This document shows, in pieces, positions 32,158 to 40,852 of a stretch of 64,000 nt of DNA. Source of the DNA: an uncultured Anaerolineae bacterium. GTDB lineage: Bacteria; Chloroflexota; Anaerolineae; Anaerolineales; Villigracilaceae. The stretch covers positions 1-64,000 of the forward strand of contig CAIJPN010000159.1 in the NCBI GenBank assembly GCA_903822545.1, read 5' to 3'. Position numbers and translations under genes: made by a program. Numbering within the stretch: position 1 is the stretch's first letter; each line of letters begins with the position of its first letter. Under the pieces are notes generated by a model that saw nothing but the letters and a program-made list of their open reading frames with translations, did no database searches and was not told the DNA's origin.

Positions 32158-35115
32158 ATGTCTCAAAACGTTATCCGTGTGGTAGGCGCGCGCGAACACA
32201 ACCTGAAAAATATCACCGTAGAGCTTCCGCGTGACAAATTTGTTGTCATCACCGGCCTGTCCGGTTCTGGCAAATCATCCCTGGCTTTTGACACCATCTT
32301 CGCAGAAGGGCAGCGCCGCTACGTTGAGTCGCTCTCGGCTTATGCGCGCCAGTTCATCGGGCAGATGGATAAACCGGATGTGGATTACATCGACGGGCTT
32401 TCTCCCGCTGTGTCGATTGACCAAAAATCCACATCCCATAACCCGCGCTCGACGGTGGGCACCGTTACCGAAATTTATGACTACCTGCGGCTTTTATACG
32501 CGCGCGTTGGCACACCGCACTGCCCGGTTTGCGGGCGCGAGGTGGTCAAACAATCGGCACAGGAAATTGTCGATGCGGTTGAGAAAATCGAGGCGGGCCA
32601 GCGTGTTTTGATCCTGGCCCCGGTGGTGCGTGGACGCAAAGGCACGTACCAGGCCGTTTTCGAAGAAATCCGCAAGGCCGGGTTTGTGCGCGCCAGGGTG
32701 GATGGCAAAGTCGTCAGCCTGGATGATGAAATCGAACTGGATCGCTACAAACAGCATAACATCGATGCCGTAGTGGATCGCCTGGTGATTTCCCACCCCG
32801 AAACAGAACAGGAAGAGAAAGAATTCCGCACCCGCCTGACAGATTCAATCGAAACGGCGCTCAAGTTTGGGGAAGGATACGTGACGGTGTCGATTCTCCC
32901 CTCACCCCTGGCCCCTCCCCCAACGGGGGAGGGGGATTTGCTCCCCTCTCCCACCGGGAGAGGGGTTGGGGGTGAGGGCGGCGATCTGTTCTTTTCCGAA
33001 AATCTCTCCTGCCCCGAGCATGGCGTCTCACTGACTGAGATTGAGCCGCGCACCTTTTCTTTTAATACGCCACAAGGGGCCTGCCCCGAATGTCAGGGCC
33101 TGGGCTCCAAGTTGGAAATTGACCCGGAGCGCGTAGTTGACCCCGAACGGTCGCTGGAAGATGGCGCGATTATCGCCATGGAATGGACAAACTCAAAAGA
33201 TGATGGCGGCTATTACTGGCAAATCCTTTCGGCGGCGGCCAGGCATTATCACATCGACCTGCACAAACCATTCAAGGATTTGCCCGAAGAGCAAAAAGAC
33301 CTGGTTTTGAACGGAACCAAAGGCGAAAAGTTCACCCTGCACTACCAGAACCGCGAAGGCCGCAAAGCCACTTTTGATACTGAGTTTTCCGGCGTCATCC
33401 CCAACATGATGCGCCGTTATCGCGAAACTAACTCGGAGTATATCCGCGAGAAGATCTCGGAATACATGAGAAATCGCCCATGCCCAACCTGCCACGGCAA
33501 ACGCCTGCGCCCCGAGGCGCTGGCTGTTACGGTGGCAGACGCCAACATCTTGGAAGTCACCGAGTGGCCGGTCAACAAATCGCTGGTCTGGGCGCAGGAA
33601 CTGGCCGGAACCGAAACCCCGCTCAATCCGCGTCAGCAGGCCATTTCGGAGCGCATTTTGAAGGAAATCGTCGCTCGCCTGGGCTTTCTCGTCAACGTCG
33701 GGTTGGATTACCTGACCCTGCGCCGCTCTGCCGCTTCGTTGAGCGGCGGCGAAGCCCAAAGAATTCGTCTTGCCACCCAGGTTGGTTCGCGGCTGGTGGG
33801 CGTGCTCTATGTGCTGGATGAGCCATCGATTGGGCTGCATCCGCGCGACAATGACCGGTTGTTGGCAACCCTGAAAGGCCTGCGCGATCTGGGAAACACC
33901 GTCCTGGTGGTGGAGCATGATGATGAAACCATCCGCACAGCAGATTGGATTGTAGACCTTGGCCCGGCTGCAGGTGCGCTTGGTGGCGAGATCATTGCTG
34001 AAGGCACGCCGGAAGACATCTTAAAACACCCCCGGTCCTTGACGGGAGCCTATTTATCGGGCCGGAAATCGGTGCCGGTTCCTGACCAGCGACGCAAAGG
34101 CAACGGGAAAACGCTGGCAATTATCGGGGCGTCTGCCAATAACCTGAAAAATCTCACAGTCAAGATTCCGCTTGGGGAGCTGGTTTGCATCACCGGCGTC
34201 AGCGGTTCCGGCAAATCCAGCCTGATGACTGATATTCTCTACAGTGCGCTGGCTGCGGAGCTGAATGGCGCGCGCACCCAGCCGGGTGAGCACCAGCGCA
34301 TTGAGGGCGTGGACAACCTGGATAAGATCATCGAGATCGACCAGTCGCCGATTGGGCGCACGCCGCGCTCGAACCCGGCCACTTATACCGGCATGTGGGA
34401 CGAAGTCCGCAAGCTGTTCGCTGAGTTGCCAGAAAGCAAGATTCGCGGCTACAAGCCCGGGCGTTTCTCGTTTAATGTGCATGGCGGACGCTGTGAAGCT
34501 TGCCAGGGCCAGGGCATGCTGCGCATCGAAATGCAATTCCTGCCCGATATTTACGTACCCTGCGATGTCTGCCACGGTACGCGCTTCAACCGCGAGACGC
34601 TGCAAGTGCACTTTAAGGGCAAGTCGATCGCTGAAGTGCTGGATATGAGCGTGGACGAGGGCGTGGAGCTGTTTAGCGCCTTCCCGGCCATGATGAGCAA
34701 GCTGAAATTGCTGCAGGAAGTTGGCCTGGGCTACGTCAAGATCGGCCAGCCGGGTACTACGCTTTCGGGCGGCGAGGCCCAGCGCGTGAAACTCTCTAAG
34801 GAGCTTTCGCGCCGCGCTACCGGGCGGACGCTGTATGTGCTGGATGAACCATCGGTGGGGCTGCACGCTGCTGATGTGCATAAACTCATCGAAGTGCTGC
34901 AACGCCTGGTGGATGCCGGGAACTCGGTGTTGATCATCGAACACAACCTCGACATCATCAAGGTGGCTGATTGGATCATCGACCTTGGCCCGGAAGGCGG
35001 TGACCGGGGCGGCGAGTTAATTGCCGAAGGTACGCCGGAACAAATTAGCGCGGTGGATGCGTCTTATACTGGGCAGTTCTTGAAGGCTCACCTGGCGCAC
35101 TTTAATAAATCGTAA
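32158..35115 (+). CDS. uvrA: Excinuclease ABC subunit A UvrA (carrying an in-frame repeat insertion)
   Basis: DNA damage-recognition ATPase of nucleotide excision repair, 985 aa. Two ABC modules: Walker [13 protein letters not shown] (~34) and [12 protein letters not shown] (~683); signatures [14 protein letters not shown] and [14 protein letters not shown]; Walker [14 protein letters not shown] and [13 protein letters not shown]. Zinc-finger pairs are [15 protein letters not shown] and CEACQGQG...CDVC. Residues ~247-274 are an in-frame insertion encoded by a palindromic repeat ([13 protein letters not shown] and [11 protein letters not shown]), placed between FGEGYVTVS and LFFSEN, where the family has a short variable loop. 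UvrA is usually near 940-960 aa. The reading frame remains intact, so it is probably functional. Confidence 0.95.
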   Translation: MSQNVIRVVGAREHNLKNITVELPRDKFVVITGLSGSGKSSLAFDTIFAEGQRRYVESLSAYARQFIGQMDKPDVDYIDGLSPAVSIDQKSTSHNPRSTVGTVTEIYDYLRLLYARVGTPHCPVCGREVVKQSAQEIVDAVEKIEAGQRVLILAPVVRGRKGTYQAVFEEIRKAGFVRARVDGKVVSLDDEIELDRYKQHNIDAVVDRLVISHPETEQEEKEFRTRLTDSIETALKFGEGYVTVSILPSPLAPPPTGEGDLLPSPTGRGVGGEGGDLFFSENLSCPEHGVSLTEIEPRTFSFNTPQGACPECQGLGSKLEIDPERVVDPERSLEDGAIIAMEWTNSKDDGGYYWQILSAAARHYHIDLHKPFKDLPEEQKDLVLNGTKGEKFTLHYQNREGRKATFDTEFSGVIPNMMRRYRETNSEYIREKISEYMRNRPCPTCHGKRLRPEALAVTVADANILEVTEWPVNKSLVWAQELAGTETPLNPRQQAISERILKEIVARLGFLVNVGLDYLTLRRSAASLSGGEAQRIRLATQVGSRLVGVLYVLDEPSIGLHPRDNDRLLATLKGLRDLGNTVLVVEHDDETIRTADWIVDLGPAAGALGGEIIAEGTPEDILKHPRSLTGAYLSGRKSVPVPDQRRKGNGKTLAIIGASANNLKNLTVKIPLGELVCITGVSGSGKSSLMTDILYSALAAELNGARTQPGEHQRIEGVDNLDKIIEIDQSPIGRTPRSNPATYTGMWDEVRKLFAELPESKIRGYKPGRFSFNVHGGRCEACQGQGMLRIEMQFLPDIYVPCDVCHGTRFNRETLQVHFKGKSIAEVLDMSVDEGVELFSAFPAMMSKLKLLQEVGLGYVKIGQPGTTLSGGEAQRVKLSKELSRRATGRTLYVLDEPSVGLHAADVHKLIEVLQRLVDAGNSVLIIEHNLDIIKVADWIIDLGPEGGDRGGELIAEGTPEQISAVDASYTGQFLKAHLAHFNKS
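32896..32981. repeat. Double-hairpin repeat element inside uvrA
   Basis: The outer arms CTCACCCC (32901-32908) and GGGGTGAG (32969-32976) enclose two hairpins: CCCCTCCCCC/GGGGGAGGGG (32912-32934) and CCCCTCTCCC/GGGAGAGGGG (32943-32965). Read on the minus strand, it aligns along its whole length with the element at 42980-43062. Such C/G-rich palindromic repeats are widespread in bacteria; this copy has been tolerated as protein sequence. Confidence 0.85.
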
Positions 35116-35158
35116 TGTGCGCCTATCCCTGGCCGTACCTGGAGCAACCCTGCTGATT

Positions 35159-35188
35159 TTGTGAATCGCCGCGGTTTTCAGGTAGAAT
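35159..35188 (+). promoter_or_regulatory. Putative promoter of the LysM gene
   Basis: TTGTGA (35159-35164), an 18-nt spacer, TAGAAT (35183-35188), 43 nt before ATG 35232. Confidence 0.4.
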
Positions 35189-35231
35189 ACAGGCATCTCT
35201 TAGTTGTTCCCATTGTGAAGGATAGGAAACC

Positions 35232-35960
35232 ATGAGCAAAGATCCGTCATCCGTAATTAATTCATACAAGCGCAACCAGCAGATGGGCCCATTCGTGATC
35301 TTTGGGTTGGCAATCATCCTGGTTGTTGCCGGGCTGATCACACTGATACTCTGGCTGTTCAGCGCCAGCGGGCCCGCCACCACCTTTTTTGCCACCGAAA
35401 CGCCCACCCCCACGCTTACGCCTACCATCACGCCGAGCAATACCCCCACCGAAACGCCCACCCTGACCCCAACTTTTACCATTACCCCAACATCCACCCC
35501 CGATAAGCCTTTCGAATACACTGTGCAAGAGAATGACACCCCGTATGGGATTATCGAAAAGTTTGGGCTGGATCCGGCAAAGGGGCTGACCTTAATCTAC
35601 GCTCTCAACCCTGATATTGACCCGGCAAACCCAATCATTTCTGTGGGGCAAAAGATTATCATCCCCAACCCTGGCATGGAGCCATTCACGCCCACCCCGG
35701 TGCCGCTGGATAAGATGTCAAAAGGCACAAAGCTGGAATATTATGTCCAACCGGGTGATACGCTGGGAGACATTGCCGCCAAATTCAACAGCACGGTGGA
35801 TGACATCCTGGCTGTGAAAGAGAATAAGGAAGCCGGTCTGACCGATGCGAATAAGCTGTTCGCCGGGCAATTACTGATCATCCCAGTCAACCTGGTGACA
35901 CCGACCATCACCCCTGCCCCGACCATTACTCCCGGTGCGACAGTCACCCCGACCCCGTAA
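35232..35960 (+). CDS. Membrane-anchored LysM-domain protein
   Basis: 242 aa with type II-like topology: a short cytoplasmic N-terminus, a membrane helix (FVIFGLAIILVVAGLITLILW, ~22-43) and a long Thr/Pro linker (about 58-92). Two LysM modules follow: FEYTVQENDTPYGIIEKFGL...VGQKIIIPN (~95-152) and LEYYVQPGDTLGDIAAKF...LLIIPVN (~172-222). A second Thr/Pro tail closes the protein. LysM binds N-acetylglucosamine-containing glycans such as peptidoglycan, so it probably links membrane and cell wall. No catalytic domain. GGA-rich Shine-Dalgarno (GAAGGATAGG) upstream. Such Thr-Pro linkers are frequent in Anaerolineae surface proteins. Confidence 0.82.
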   Translation: MSKDPSSVINSYKRNQQMGPFVIFGLAIILVVAGLITLILWLFSASGPATTFFATETPTPTLTPTITPSNTPTETPTLTPTFTITPTSTPDKPFEYTVQENDTPYGIIEKFGLDPAKGLTLIYALNPDIDPANPIISVGQKIIIPNPGMEPFTPTPVPLDKMSKGTKLEYYVQPGDTLGDIAAKFNSTVDDILAVKENKEAGLTDANKLFAGQLLIIPVNLVTPTITPAPTITPGATVTPTP

Positions 35961-35968
35961 ATTGGGTC

Positions 35969-35997
35969 TGGACAAATGAAGTAGCGTCGTGTAAAAT
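35969..35997 (+). promoter_or_regulatory. Putative promoter of rpsT
   Basis: TGGACA (35969-35974), a 17-nt spacer, TAAAAT (35992-35997). The leader to the TTG start is about 35 nt. Confidence 0.5.
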
Positions 35998-36039
35998 GAT
36001 GCGCCGCAGTAAGAAAGTTGTTATTTTGGAGGAACGACC

Positions 36040-36303
36040 TTGGCTAATATCAAATCACAAATCAAGCGTAACAGGCAGAACGAAAAACGCCGTCTGCGCA
36101 ACCGCGCATTCCGTGGCGCTTCCCGCGCTGCCGTGAATAAGGCCCGCACTGCCCTCGAAACTGGCAAAGCCGAAGAATCCAAGGCAGCCGTTTTGCAGGC
36201 TATCAGCGCCATCGATACGGCTGCTGAACGTGGCGTCATTCACAAGAACAACGCTTCGCGCCGTAAGAGCCGTCTGATGAAGGCGCTCAATAAACTGGCC
36301 TAG
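36040..36303 (+). CDS. rpsT: 30S ribosomal protein S20
   Basis: 87 aa, very basic helical-bundle protein that binds 16S rRNA. It begins MANIKSQIKRNRQNEKRRLR and ends NNASRRKSRLMKALNKLA, both typical of S20. The start codon is TTG (36040), fixed by GGAGG 7 nt upstream and by the conserved (M)ANIKS N-terminus. A rare TTG start for rpsT is known in other bacteria, where it allows autoregulation. Own promoter and own terminator. Confidence 0.95.
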   Translation: MANIKSQIKRNRQNEKRRLRNRAFRGASRAAVNKARTALETGKAEESKAAVLQAISAIDTAAERGVIHKNNASRRKSRLMKALNKLA

Positions 36304-36332
36304 CGATATTTCTATTCGTATGACCAACCGTC

Positions 36333-36363
36333 AAGCGGGAGCGCCATCAGCGTTCCCGCTTTT
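36333..36363 (+). terminator. Terminator of rpsT
   Basis: AAGCGGGAGCG (36333-36343) pairs with CGTTCCCGCTT (36351-36361), one bulge, followed by TTCTGTTT. Confidence 0.75.
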
Positions 36364-36458
36364 CTGTTTAACCGGGCGAACCTGGCCGTAGGTTATAATC
36401 CGCTCACTCGGATGTTGGGAAACATCCGAATCCAGTGTTTTTTTGTGGAAGGTGAAGC

Positions 36459-38285
36459 ATGTTTGAAAAAGAGCAGGAAATCATTGCAGAGAAAATCCGG
36501 GCATTTTGCGCGGAAAAAGATATTCCGCTGGGTGAGTTGAAGTGGATGCCGATCCCGTTTAGCGGGGAGTGGGGTATTTCTACCTCGTTTTTTGCGACTG
36601 CTGCGGCTGAAGCGAAGGCGGGCAAAAGCAAAGGGATGCCCGTCCCGGTGCGGGCGCAGGAAATTGCTGAGGCTGTGAAAAATGGTATCAGCGTGCTGCC
36701 CGGTATTTCGCGCGGCGAAGCTGTGAAGGGTTACCTGAATTTGTATTTTTCCACTGCGGAAGTGGCGCTCAAAGTGGTCGAATCTGCCCTGTCGGACGGG
36801 ATCCGCTTTGGGGCTGGACATCCCAAAAATGAGCGTGTGATGGTGGAGTATGCCCAGCCGAATACGCATCATTCCTTCCATATTGGGCATTATCGCAATA
36901 CGATTTTGGGCGAGAGCCTGGCGCGGATTGTGCAGTTCGCCGGGTTTGAGACCATCCGGGCCAGTTACCCAGGCGATATTGGGTTGGGTGTTATTACGGT
37001 GCTGTGGGCCTATGAGAAGTTTTACAAAGGCCAGGAACCGGCGGATATTCACGAGCGCGGGCAGTGGCTGTTGAAGATTTACGCCGAGGCGACCAACCGG
37101 CTGGCCGAAAAAGAGAACGAAACCCCTGAAGAGAAGGCCCAGCGCGAGGCCTATGACGCCGAACGGCGCGAGATGTACCGCAAATGGGATGCTGGCGATG
37201 AGTATGTGCGCAAACTGTGGCTGGATACGCGCGAGTGGAGCCTGGATGAGCTGCGCGATATCTTGCACATGATGGATGTTAAGATCGATGTGTGGTTCTT
37301 TGAGAGCGAAGTCGATGAACCGTCTAAGAAGATTGTGGATGAGTTGATTGTGCGTGGGATTGCATCGGATGAGCGCGGTAACGGCGGCCCGGTGATTGTC
37401 AAAATCGATGAGAAGCTGGGGCTGGCAAAGGAAAAATATCGCGTGGCCGTGATCTTGCGTTCGGATGGCACGACGCTGTACCTGACCAAAGACCTGGCCC
37501 TGGCCGAGCAGAAGTTTGATGAGTTCCATGTTGACCGCTCGATTTATGTGGTCGATAACCGCCAGAGTTTGCACTTCCAGCAGGCTTTTAAGATTTTGGA
37601 GCTGTGGGGTTTCAAACAGGCCGAAAAGTGCTACCACCTGGCCTATGGCTTTGTCAGCCTGCCAGAAGGCGCCATGTCGGCGCGCAAGGGGCGCGTGGCG
37701 CTCTTCAAGGAAGTGTACGACGAATCGATTGCGCGTGTGCTGGCGACGATTGCCGAGAAAAACCCGAGCATGCCTGAAAATGAGCGTGTTGGGGTGGCAC
37801 AGAAAATCGGTATGGGCGCGCTGGCCTATTCGATGCTGTCCGTAGACAATAACAAGGATATGATCTTTGATGTCAACGAAGCCTTGAGCTTCGATGGGCA
37901 CACCGGGCCGTACATTCAGAATGCGGTGGTAAGAGCCAATTCGATTTTGAAAAAGGCAGTGGAAAGCGGAAAGTGGAAACTGGAAAGCCAGGAACCAGCC
38001 ACTTATGGTTACCCACTTTCTACTCATGAAATCGAACTCATTGAGCAAATGTCCCGCTTCCCCAACGTGGTGCAGCAAGCGGCCAATGAGTACCGTCCGC
38101 TGGTGGTGGCGGCCTACGCCTATGATCTGGCGACAGCCTTCCACAGCTTTTATCATGCCGTGCCGGTGCTGCAAACAGACGATGAATCTGTCAAATCAGC
38201 ACGCCTGCGGCTGGTTGCAGCGGCGAAACAAGTGATGACCAATGCGCTCTACCTGCTGGGGATCAGCGCACCAGATGTGATGTAA
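36459..38285 (+). CDS. argS: Arginyl-tRNA synthetase
   Basis: 608 aa class I aminoacyl-tRNA synthetase. The N-terminal additional domain (1-~125) is followed by VEYAQPNTHHSFHIGHYRN with the HIGH motif (~139), ASYPGDIGLGV, ILRSDGTTLYLTKDLALA (Arg-site GTxxYxTxD-type) and MSARKG (~405, KMSKS variant). The C-terminal DALR helical domain contains NEYRPLVVAAYAYDLATAFHSFY. A TATAAT (36394-36399) lies in the leader, and GGAAGG before ATG 36459. Near residues 500-512 a heptamer tandem repeat encodes VESGKWKLES in the linker to the anticodon-binding domain. Single-copy essential gene; the family call is secure. Confidence 0.95.
   Translation: MFEKEQEIIAEKIRAFCAEKDIPLGELKWMPIPFSGEWGISTSFFATAAAEAKAGKSKGMPVPVRAQEIAEAVKNGISVLPGISRGEAVKGYLNLYFSTAEVALKVVESALSDGIRFGAGHPKNERVMVEYAQPNTHHSFHIGHYRNTILGESLARIVQFAGFETIRASYPGDIGLGVITVLWAYEKFYKGQEPADIHERGQWLLKIYAEATNRLAEKENETPEEKAQREAYDAERREMYRKWDAGDEYVRKLWLDTREWSLDELRDILHMMDVKIDVWFFESEVDEPSKKIVDELIVRGIASDERGNGGPVIVKIDEKLGLAKEKYRVAVILRSDGTTLYLTKDLALAEQKFDEFHVDRSIYVVDNRQSLHFQQAFKILELWGFKQAEKCYHLAYGFVSLPEGAMSARKGRVALFKEVYDESIARVLATIAEKNPSMPENERVGVAQKIGMGALAYSMLSVDNNKDMIFDVNEALSFDGHTGPYIQNAVVRANSILKKAVESGKWKLESQEPATYGYPLSTHEIELIEQMSRFPNVVQQAANEYRPLVVAAYAYDLATAFHSFYHAVPVLQTDDESVKSARLRLVAAAKQVMTNALYLLGISAPDVM
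37958..37985 (+). repeat. Heptanucleotide tandem repeat inside argS
   Basis: Four adjacent 7-nt units AGTGGAA, AGCGGAA, AGTGGAA, ACTGGAA. One unit is not a multiple of three, so loss or gain of a single copy would shift the argS frame. Confidence 0.7.
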
Positions 38286-38295
38286 TTTTCCTGTG

Positions 38296-38318
38296 GGGGC
38301 GCCACAATACGGCGCCCC
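38296..38318 (+). terminator. Stem-loop after argS
   Basis: GGGGCGCC (38296-38303) and GGCGCCCC (38311-38318), 10 nt after the argS stop. A TT follows but no longer T-run. The flanks TGT/ACA extend the symmetry imperfectly. Confidence 0.6.
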
Positions 38319-38376
38319 TTACAGTTTTCAAGGAAAAAAGTACCACCCAAAACATGACGCTTGTCCAGGGTGGCAA

Positions 38377-38385
38377 TGCTATAAT
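38377..38385 (+). promoter_or_regulatory. Extended -10 promoter of the COG2403-type GTPase gene
   Basis: TGCTATAAT at 38377-38385. Transcription would start near 38392, right at the first helix of the structured leader. Confidence 0.5.
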
Positions 38386-38391
38386 CTTTCC

Positions 38392-38510
38392 GCCTACCGT
38401 TGGCGCTTATGGGCATCACAGCCCCAGAAGTGATGTGACGGCTCCGGCACAGGCCGGGGACGAAAAAACAGCCGAGTTTTTAGCGCGTAGGCCGGGCTTA
38501 AGCCTGGTCC
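38392..38510 (+). promoter_or_regulatory. Candidate structured RNA leader
   Basis: The closing helix GCCTAC/GTAGGC (38392-38397 with 38487-38492) is stacked on GCGCT/AGCGC (38403-38407 with 38482-38486). Inside lie three hairpins: CATCAC/GTGATG (38414-38435), CTCCGGC/GCCGGGG (38442-38459) and AAAAAC/GTTTTT (38464-38481, competing for one base). A further GGCTTAAGCC palindrome (38495-38504) follows. The whole lies between the promoter and the GTPase start. The helix order looks like a multi-branch riboswitch or ribosomal-leader RNA, but I do not match it to a named class. Confidence 0.45.
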
Positions 38511-38557
38511 ACAACGACCCTGCTGAAATTCATCTTTTCTGAATGGAGAAAAACTGC

Positions 38558-39880
38558 ATGTCCCCCATCAAAACCATCATCATGGGAGCCGCTGGCCGCG
38601 ACTTCCACAACTTCAATACCTTTTTCCGCGGGAACAAGGATTATGAAGTCGTAGCTTTTACCGCCACCCAAATCCCCGACATCGAAGGCCGACAGTACCC
38701 CAGGGAACTCGCCGGAGACCTGTATCCCGCCGGGATTCCCATCTATGCCGAGTCTGACCTGCCCGAACTGATTAAAAAACATAACGTAGAACAGGTTGTC
38801 TTTGCCTATTCGGATGTCCCGCACGAATATGTGATGCACAAAGCCTCGCTGGTGAACGCCCTCGGCGCCGATTTCCGTTTAATGGGCACTCATCTCACCC
38901 AGGTCAAATCCACCAAACCGGTGGTTTCCGTTTGTGCGGTTCGCACCGGCTCGGGGAAAAGCCAGACCACCCGCCGCGTCTCGCTGATCTTGCGTGAGAT
39001 GGGCTACAAAGTTGCTGCTATCCGCCACCCGATGCCTTACGGCAACCTTGTCCGCCAGGAAGTGCAACGTTTCGCCGATTACGGCGACCTGGATGAGCAC
39101 GAATGTACCATCGAAGAGCGCGAAGAGTACGAACCCCACATTGATAACGGCGTCATCGTTTATGCTGGCGTTGATTACGAGAAAATCCTGCGTGCTGCCG
39201 AGAAGGAAGTCGACATCATCCTGTGGGATGGCGGAAACAATGACTTCCCCTTCTACGTTTCAGACCTGCAAATCGTCGTCGCTGACCCGCATCGCGCTGG
39301 TCACGAGAGCACGTACCACCCTGGCGAGACCAACGTTCGCGCTGCGGATGTGTTCGTCATCAACAAGGTGGATACTGCCGACCCGGAGAAGGTCATTGCG
39401 GTGCGCGAGAACCTGCGCAAGCTGAATCCGAATGCGATCGTGATCGAAGGCGCCTCCCCGCTGTTTGTGGATGACCCGGCGGCCATCCAGGGCAAACGTG
39501 TGCTGGTTGTCGAGGATGGGCCCACGCTCACACACGGCGAGATGGCTTACGGGGCGGGATATGTCGCGGCGAGAAGATTCGGCGCGAAAGAAATCGTCGA
39601 CCCGCGCCCATTCGCAGTGAAATCCATCGCTGATACTTACGCCAAATACCCCAAAACTGGCCCGATCCTGCCAGCGATGGGCTACGGCGAAGCGCAGATG
39701 AAGGACCTTGAGGCCACCATCGCAGCAGCGGATGTGGATATGGTCGTCATTGGCACACCAATTGACCTGACGCGCGTCATCAAGATTGACAAGCCGCACC
39801 AGCGTGTGCGCTATGAACTCCAGGAAATTGGCCAGCCAACACTGGAAGACATCCTGAAGCAGAAATTTGGGAAGAAGTAA
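38558..39880 (+). CDS. Cyclic 2,3-diphosphoglycerate synthetase-like GTPase (COG2403)
   Basis: 440 aa from ATG 38558, which has GGAG 9 nt upstream. The N-terminal Rossmann-like domain (IIMGAAGRDFHNFNTFFRG, VAFTATQIPDIEGRQYP) precedes a P-loop: VCAVRTGSGKSQTTRRVSLI (~132). The GTPase-like NKxD is in VFVINKVDTADPE, and DIILWDGGNNDFPFY is Walker-B-like. The family includes archaeal cyclic 2,3-diphosphoglycerate synthetase and many bacterial relatives of unknown role. In a bacterium the product may differ. It is monocistronic behind a 165-nt structured leader, with a convergent terminator after it. Confidence 0.8.
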   Translation: MSPIKTIIMGAAGRDFHNFNTFFRGNKDYEVVAFTATQIPDIEGRQYPRELAGDLYPAGIPIYAESDLPELIKKHNVEQVVFAYSDVPHEYVMHKASLVNALGADFRLMGTHLTQVKSTKPVVSVCAVRTGSGKSQTTRRVSLILREMGYKVAAIRHPMPYGNLVRQEVQRFADYGDLDEHECTIEEREEYEPHIDNGVIVYAGVDYEKILRAAEKEVDIILWDGGNNDFPFYVSDLQIVVADPHRAGHESTYHPGETNVRAADVFVINKVDTADPEKVIAVRENLRKLNPNAIVIEGASPLFVDDPAAIQGKRVLVVEDGPTLTHGEMAYGAGYVAARRFGAKEIVDPRPFAVKSIADTYAKYPKTGPILPAMGYGEAQMKDLEATIAAADVDMVVIGTPIDLTRVIKIDKPHQRVRYELQEIGQPTLEDILKQKFGKK

Positions 39881-39962
39881 GTGTCAAGCTTTACCCGGCA
39901 CGCTCACAATTTGCGCTTTTTCTGTTCCGTAGGGAAGTGAAATTTTTGGCTGCGGGTAGTAT

Positions 39963-39999
39963 AACCGGCTGGTGGAGTGAAATCTACCAGCCGGTTTTG
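39963..39999. terminator. Bidirectional terminator between the GTPase gene and yjbQ
   Basis: AACCGGCTGGT (39963-39973) pairs with ACCAGCCGGTT (39986-39996), then TTGTTTT. It serves the two converging genes. Confidence 0.85.
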
Positions 40000-40010
40000 T
40001 TTTGGGGGTA

Positions 40011-40430
40011 CTACTCACCGATAATTTTGACCAACACCCTTTTTTGGCGGCGTCCATCGAATTCGCCATAAAAGATCTGCTCCCAGGGGCCAAAATCCAG
40101 TTCCCCCTTTGTGACTGCCACCACCACTTCGCGTCCCATGATCTGGCGTTTTAAATGCGCATCGGCATTATCTTCCCCTGTGCGATTATGCCAATATTGA
40201 CCGATTGGCTCATGCGGAGCAAGTTGTTCGAGCCAGGTATCATAATCATGGTGCAAGCCAGATTCGTCATCGTTGATAAAAACCGAGGCGGTTATGTGCA
40301 TGGCTGAAATAAGCGCCAGGCCTTCTTGAATATTACTTTCGCGAAGGCAAGATTCAACCTGGGAAGTGATATTTACAAAGCCGCGTCTCGCGGGAATGTT
40401 AAACCAGAGTTCTTTACGAAACGATTTCAT
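40011..40430 (-). CDS. yjbQ: YjbQ family protein (UPF0047)
   Basis: 139 aa single-domain protein of the YjbQ/TIGR00149 family. Conserved segments are [18 protein letters not shown], then [19 protein letters not shown] (metal-binding His) and [16 protein letters not shown]. Some members show a weak thiamine-phosphate synthase activity and rescue thiE mutants, so it is sometimes called a secondary thiamine-phosphate synthase; the true role is unclear. Its nearness to the thiamine module at 41-43 kb may be coincidence. Monocistronic. Confidence 0.88.
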   Translation of the reverse strand: MKSFRKELWFNIPARRGFVNITSQVESCLRESNIQEGLALISAMHITASVFINDDESGLHHDYDTWLEQLAPHEPIGQYWHNRTGEDNADAHLKRQIMGREVVVAVTKGELDFGPWEQIFYGEFDGRRQKRVLVKIIGE

Positions 40431-40852
40431 AACATGTATCCTGTTAATTTGTTAACGTGTTAAATCAATGTGAAAGGATTGGCCCAAGCAAGTAACCTTG
40501 ATATCTCTACGTCACAGCAGGGCAATTATTGAATGAGCCACATGCGGCTACATGGTATTGATGATAGCGAAAATTGAGTAAATTGACAATCCTGAAATGA
40601 CGACAGAGAGTTTTCCCCTTGCCGCTCACGATTACTTGTTGCCTCAAGGCTCAGGGAAATTGTTTTTGAGAGCAGTTTACCCCACCCGCCCAGGGTGGGT
40701 TACCCAACCCTGGGTGACATTCATTGCACCTGTTCGCGCTTATTTGATGTAAAGTTGGTTCTACTATTCTGTGGGTTTTTCCTGCCAAATCCGCCCCGCG
40801 CCAGTACGCTTGCCGTTTGGGATGGGGCGGATCGATGTCAGTAAGGATTGAA
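40431..40852. other. Intergenic region with overlapping hairpins
   Basis: About 420 nt between the divergent yjbQ and the small membrane gene. It contains overlapping C/G-rich inverted repeats at 40681-40715 (CCCACCC/GGGTGGG and ACCCA/TGGGT, with an alternative GGGTT/AACCC). TTGACA at 40584 lacks a matching -10. A weak TTGATG ... TATTCT pair near 40744-40770 could drive the downstream gene. No coding signal seen. Confidence 0.4.

Noticed and set aside
32896-32981. CRISPR-like or true tandem repeat inside uvrA
   Set aside because: The element is a palindromic double hairpin with one copy, no spacers and no cas genes.
36393-38174. 593-aa minus-strand open frame
   Set aside because: It is antisense to argS over its whole length and has no motif of its own. 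argS is unambiguous.
38392-38492. tRNA-like cloverleaf before the GTPase gene
   Set aside because: No TPsiC-type GTTCRANNC sequence, arm lengths do not fit a tRNA, and the position is that of an mRNA leader.
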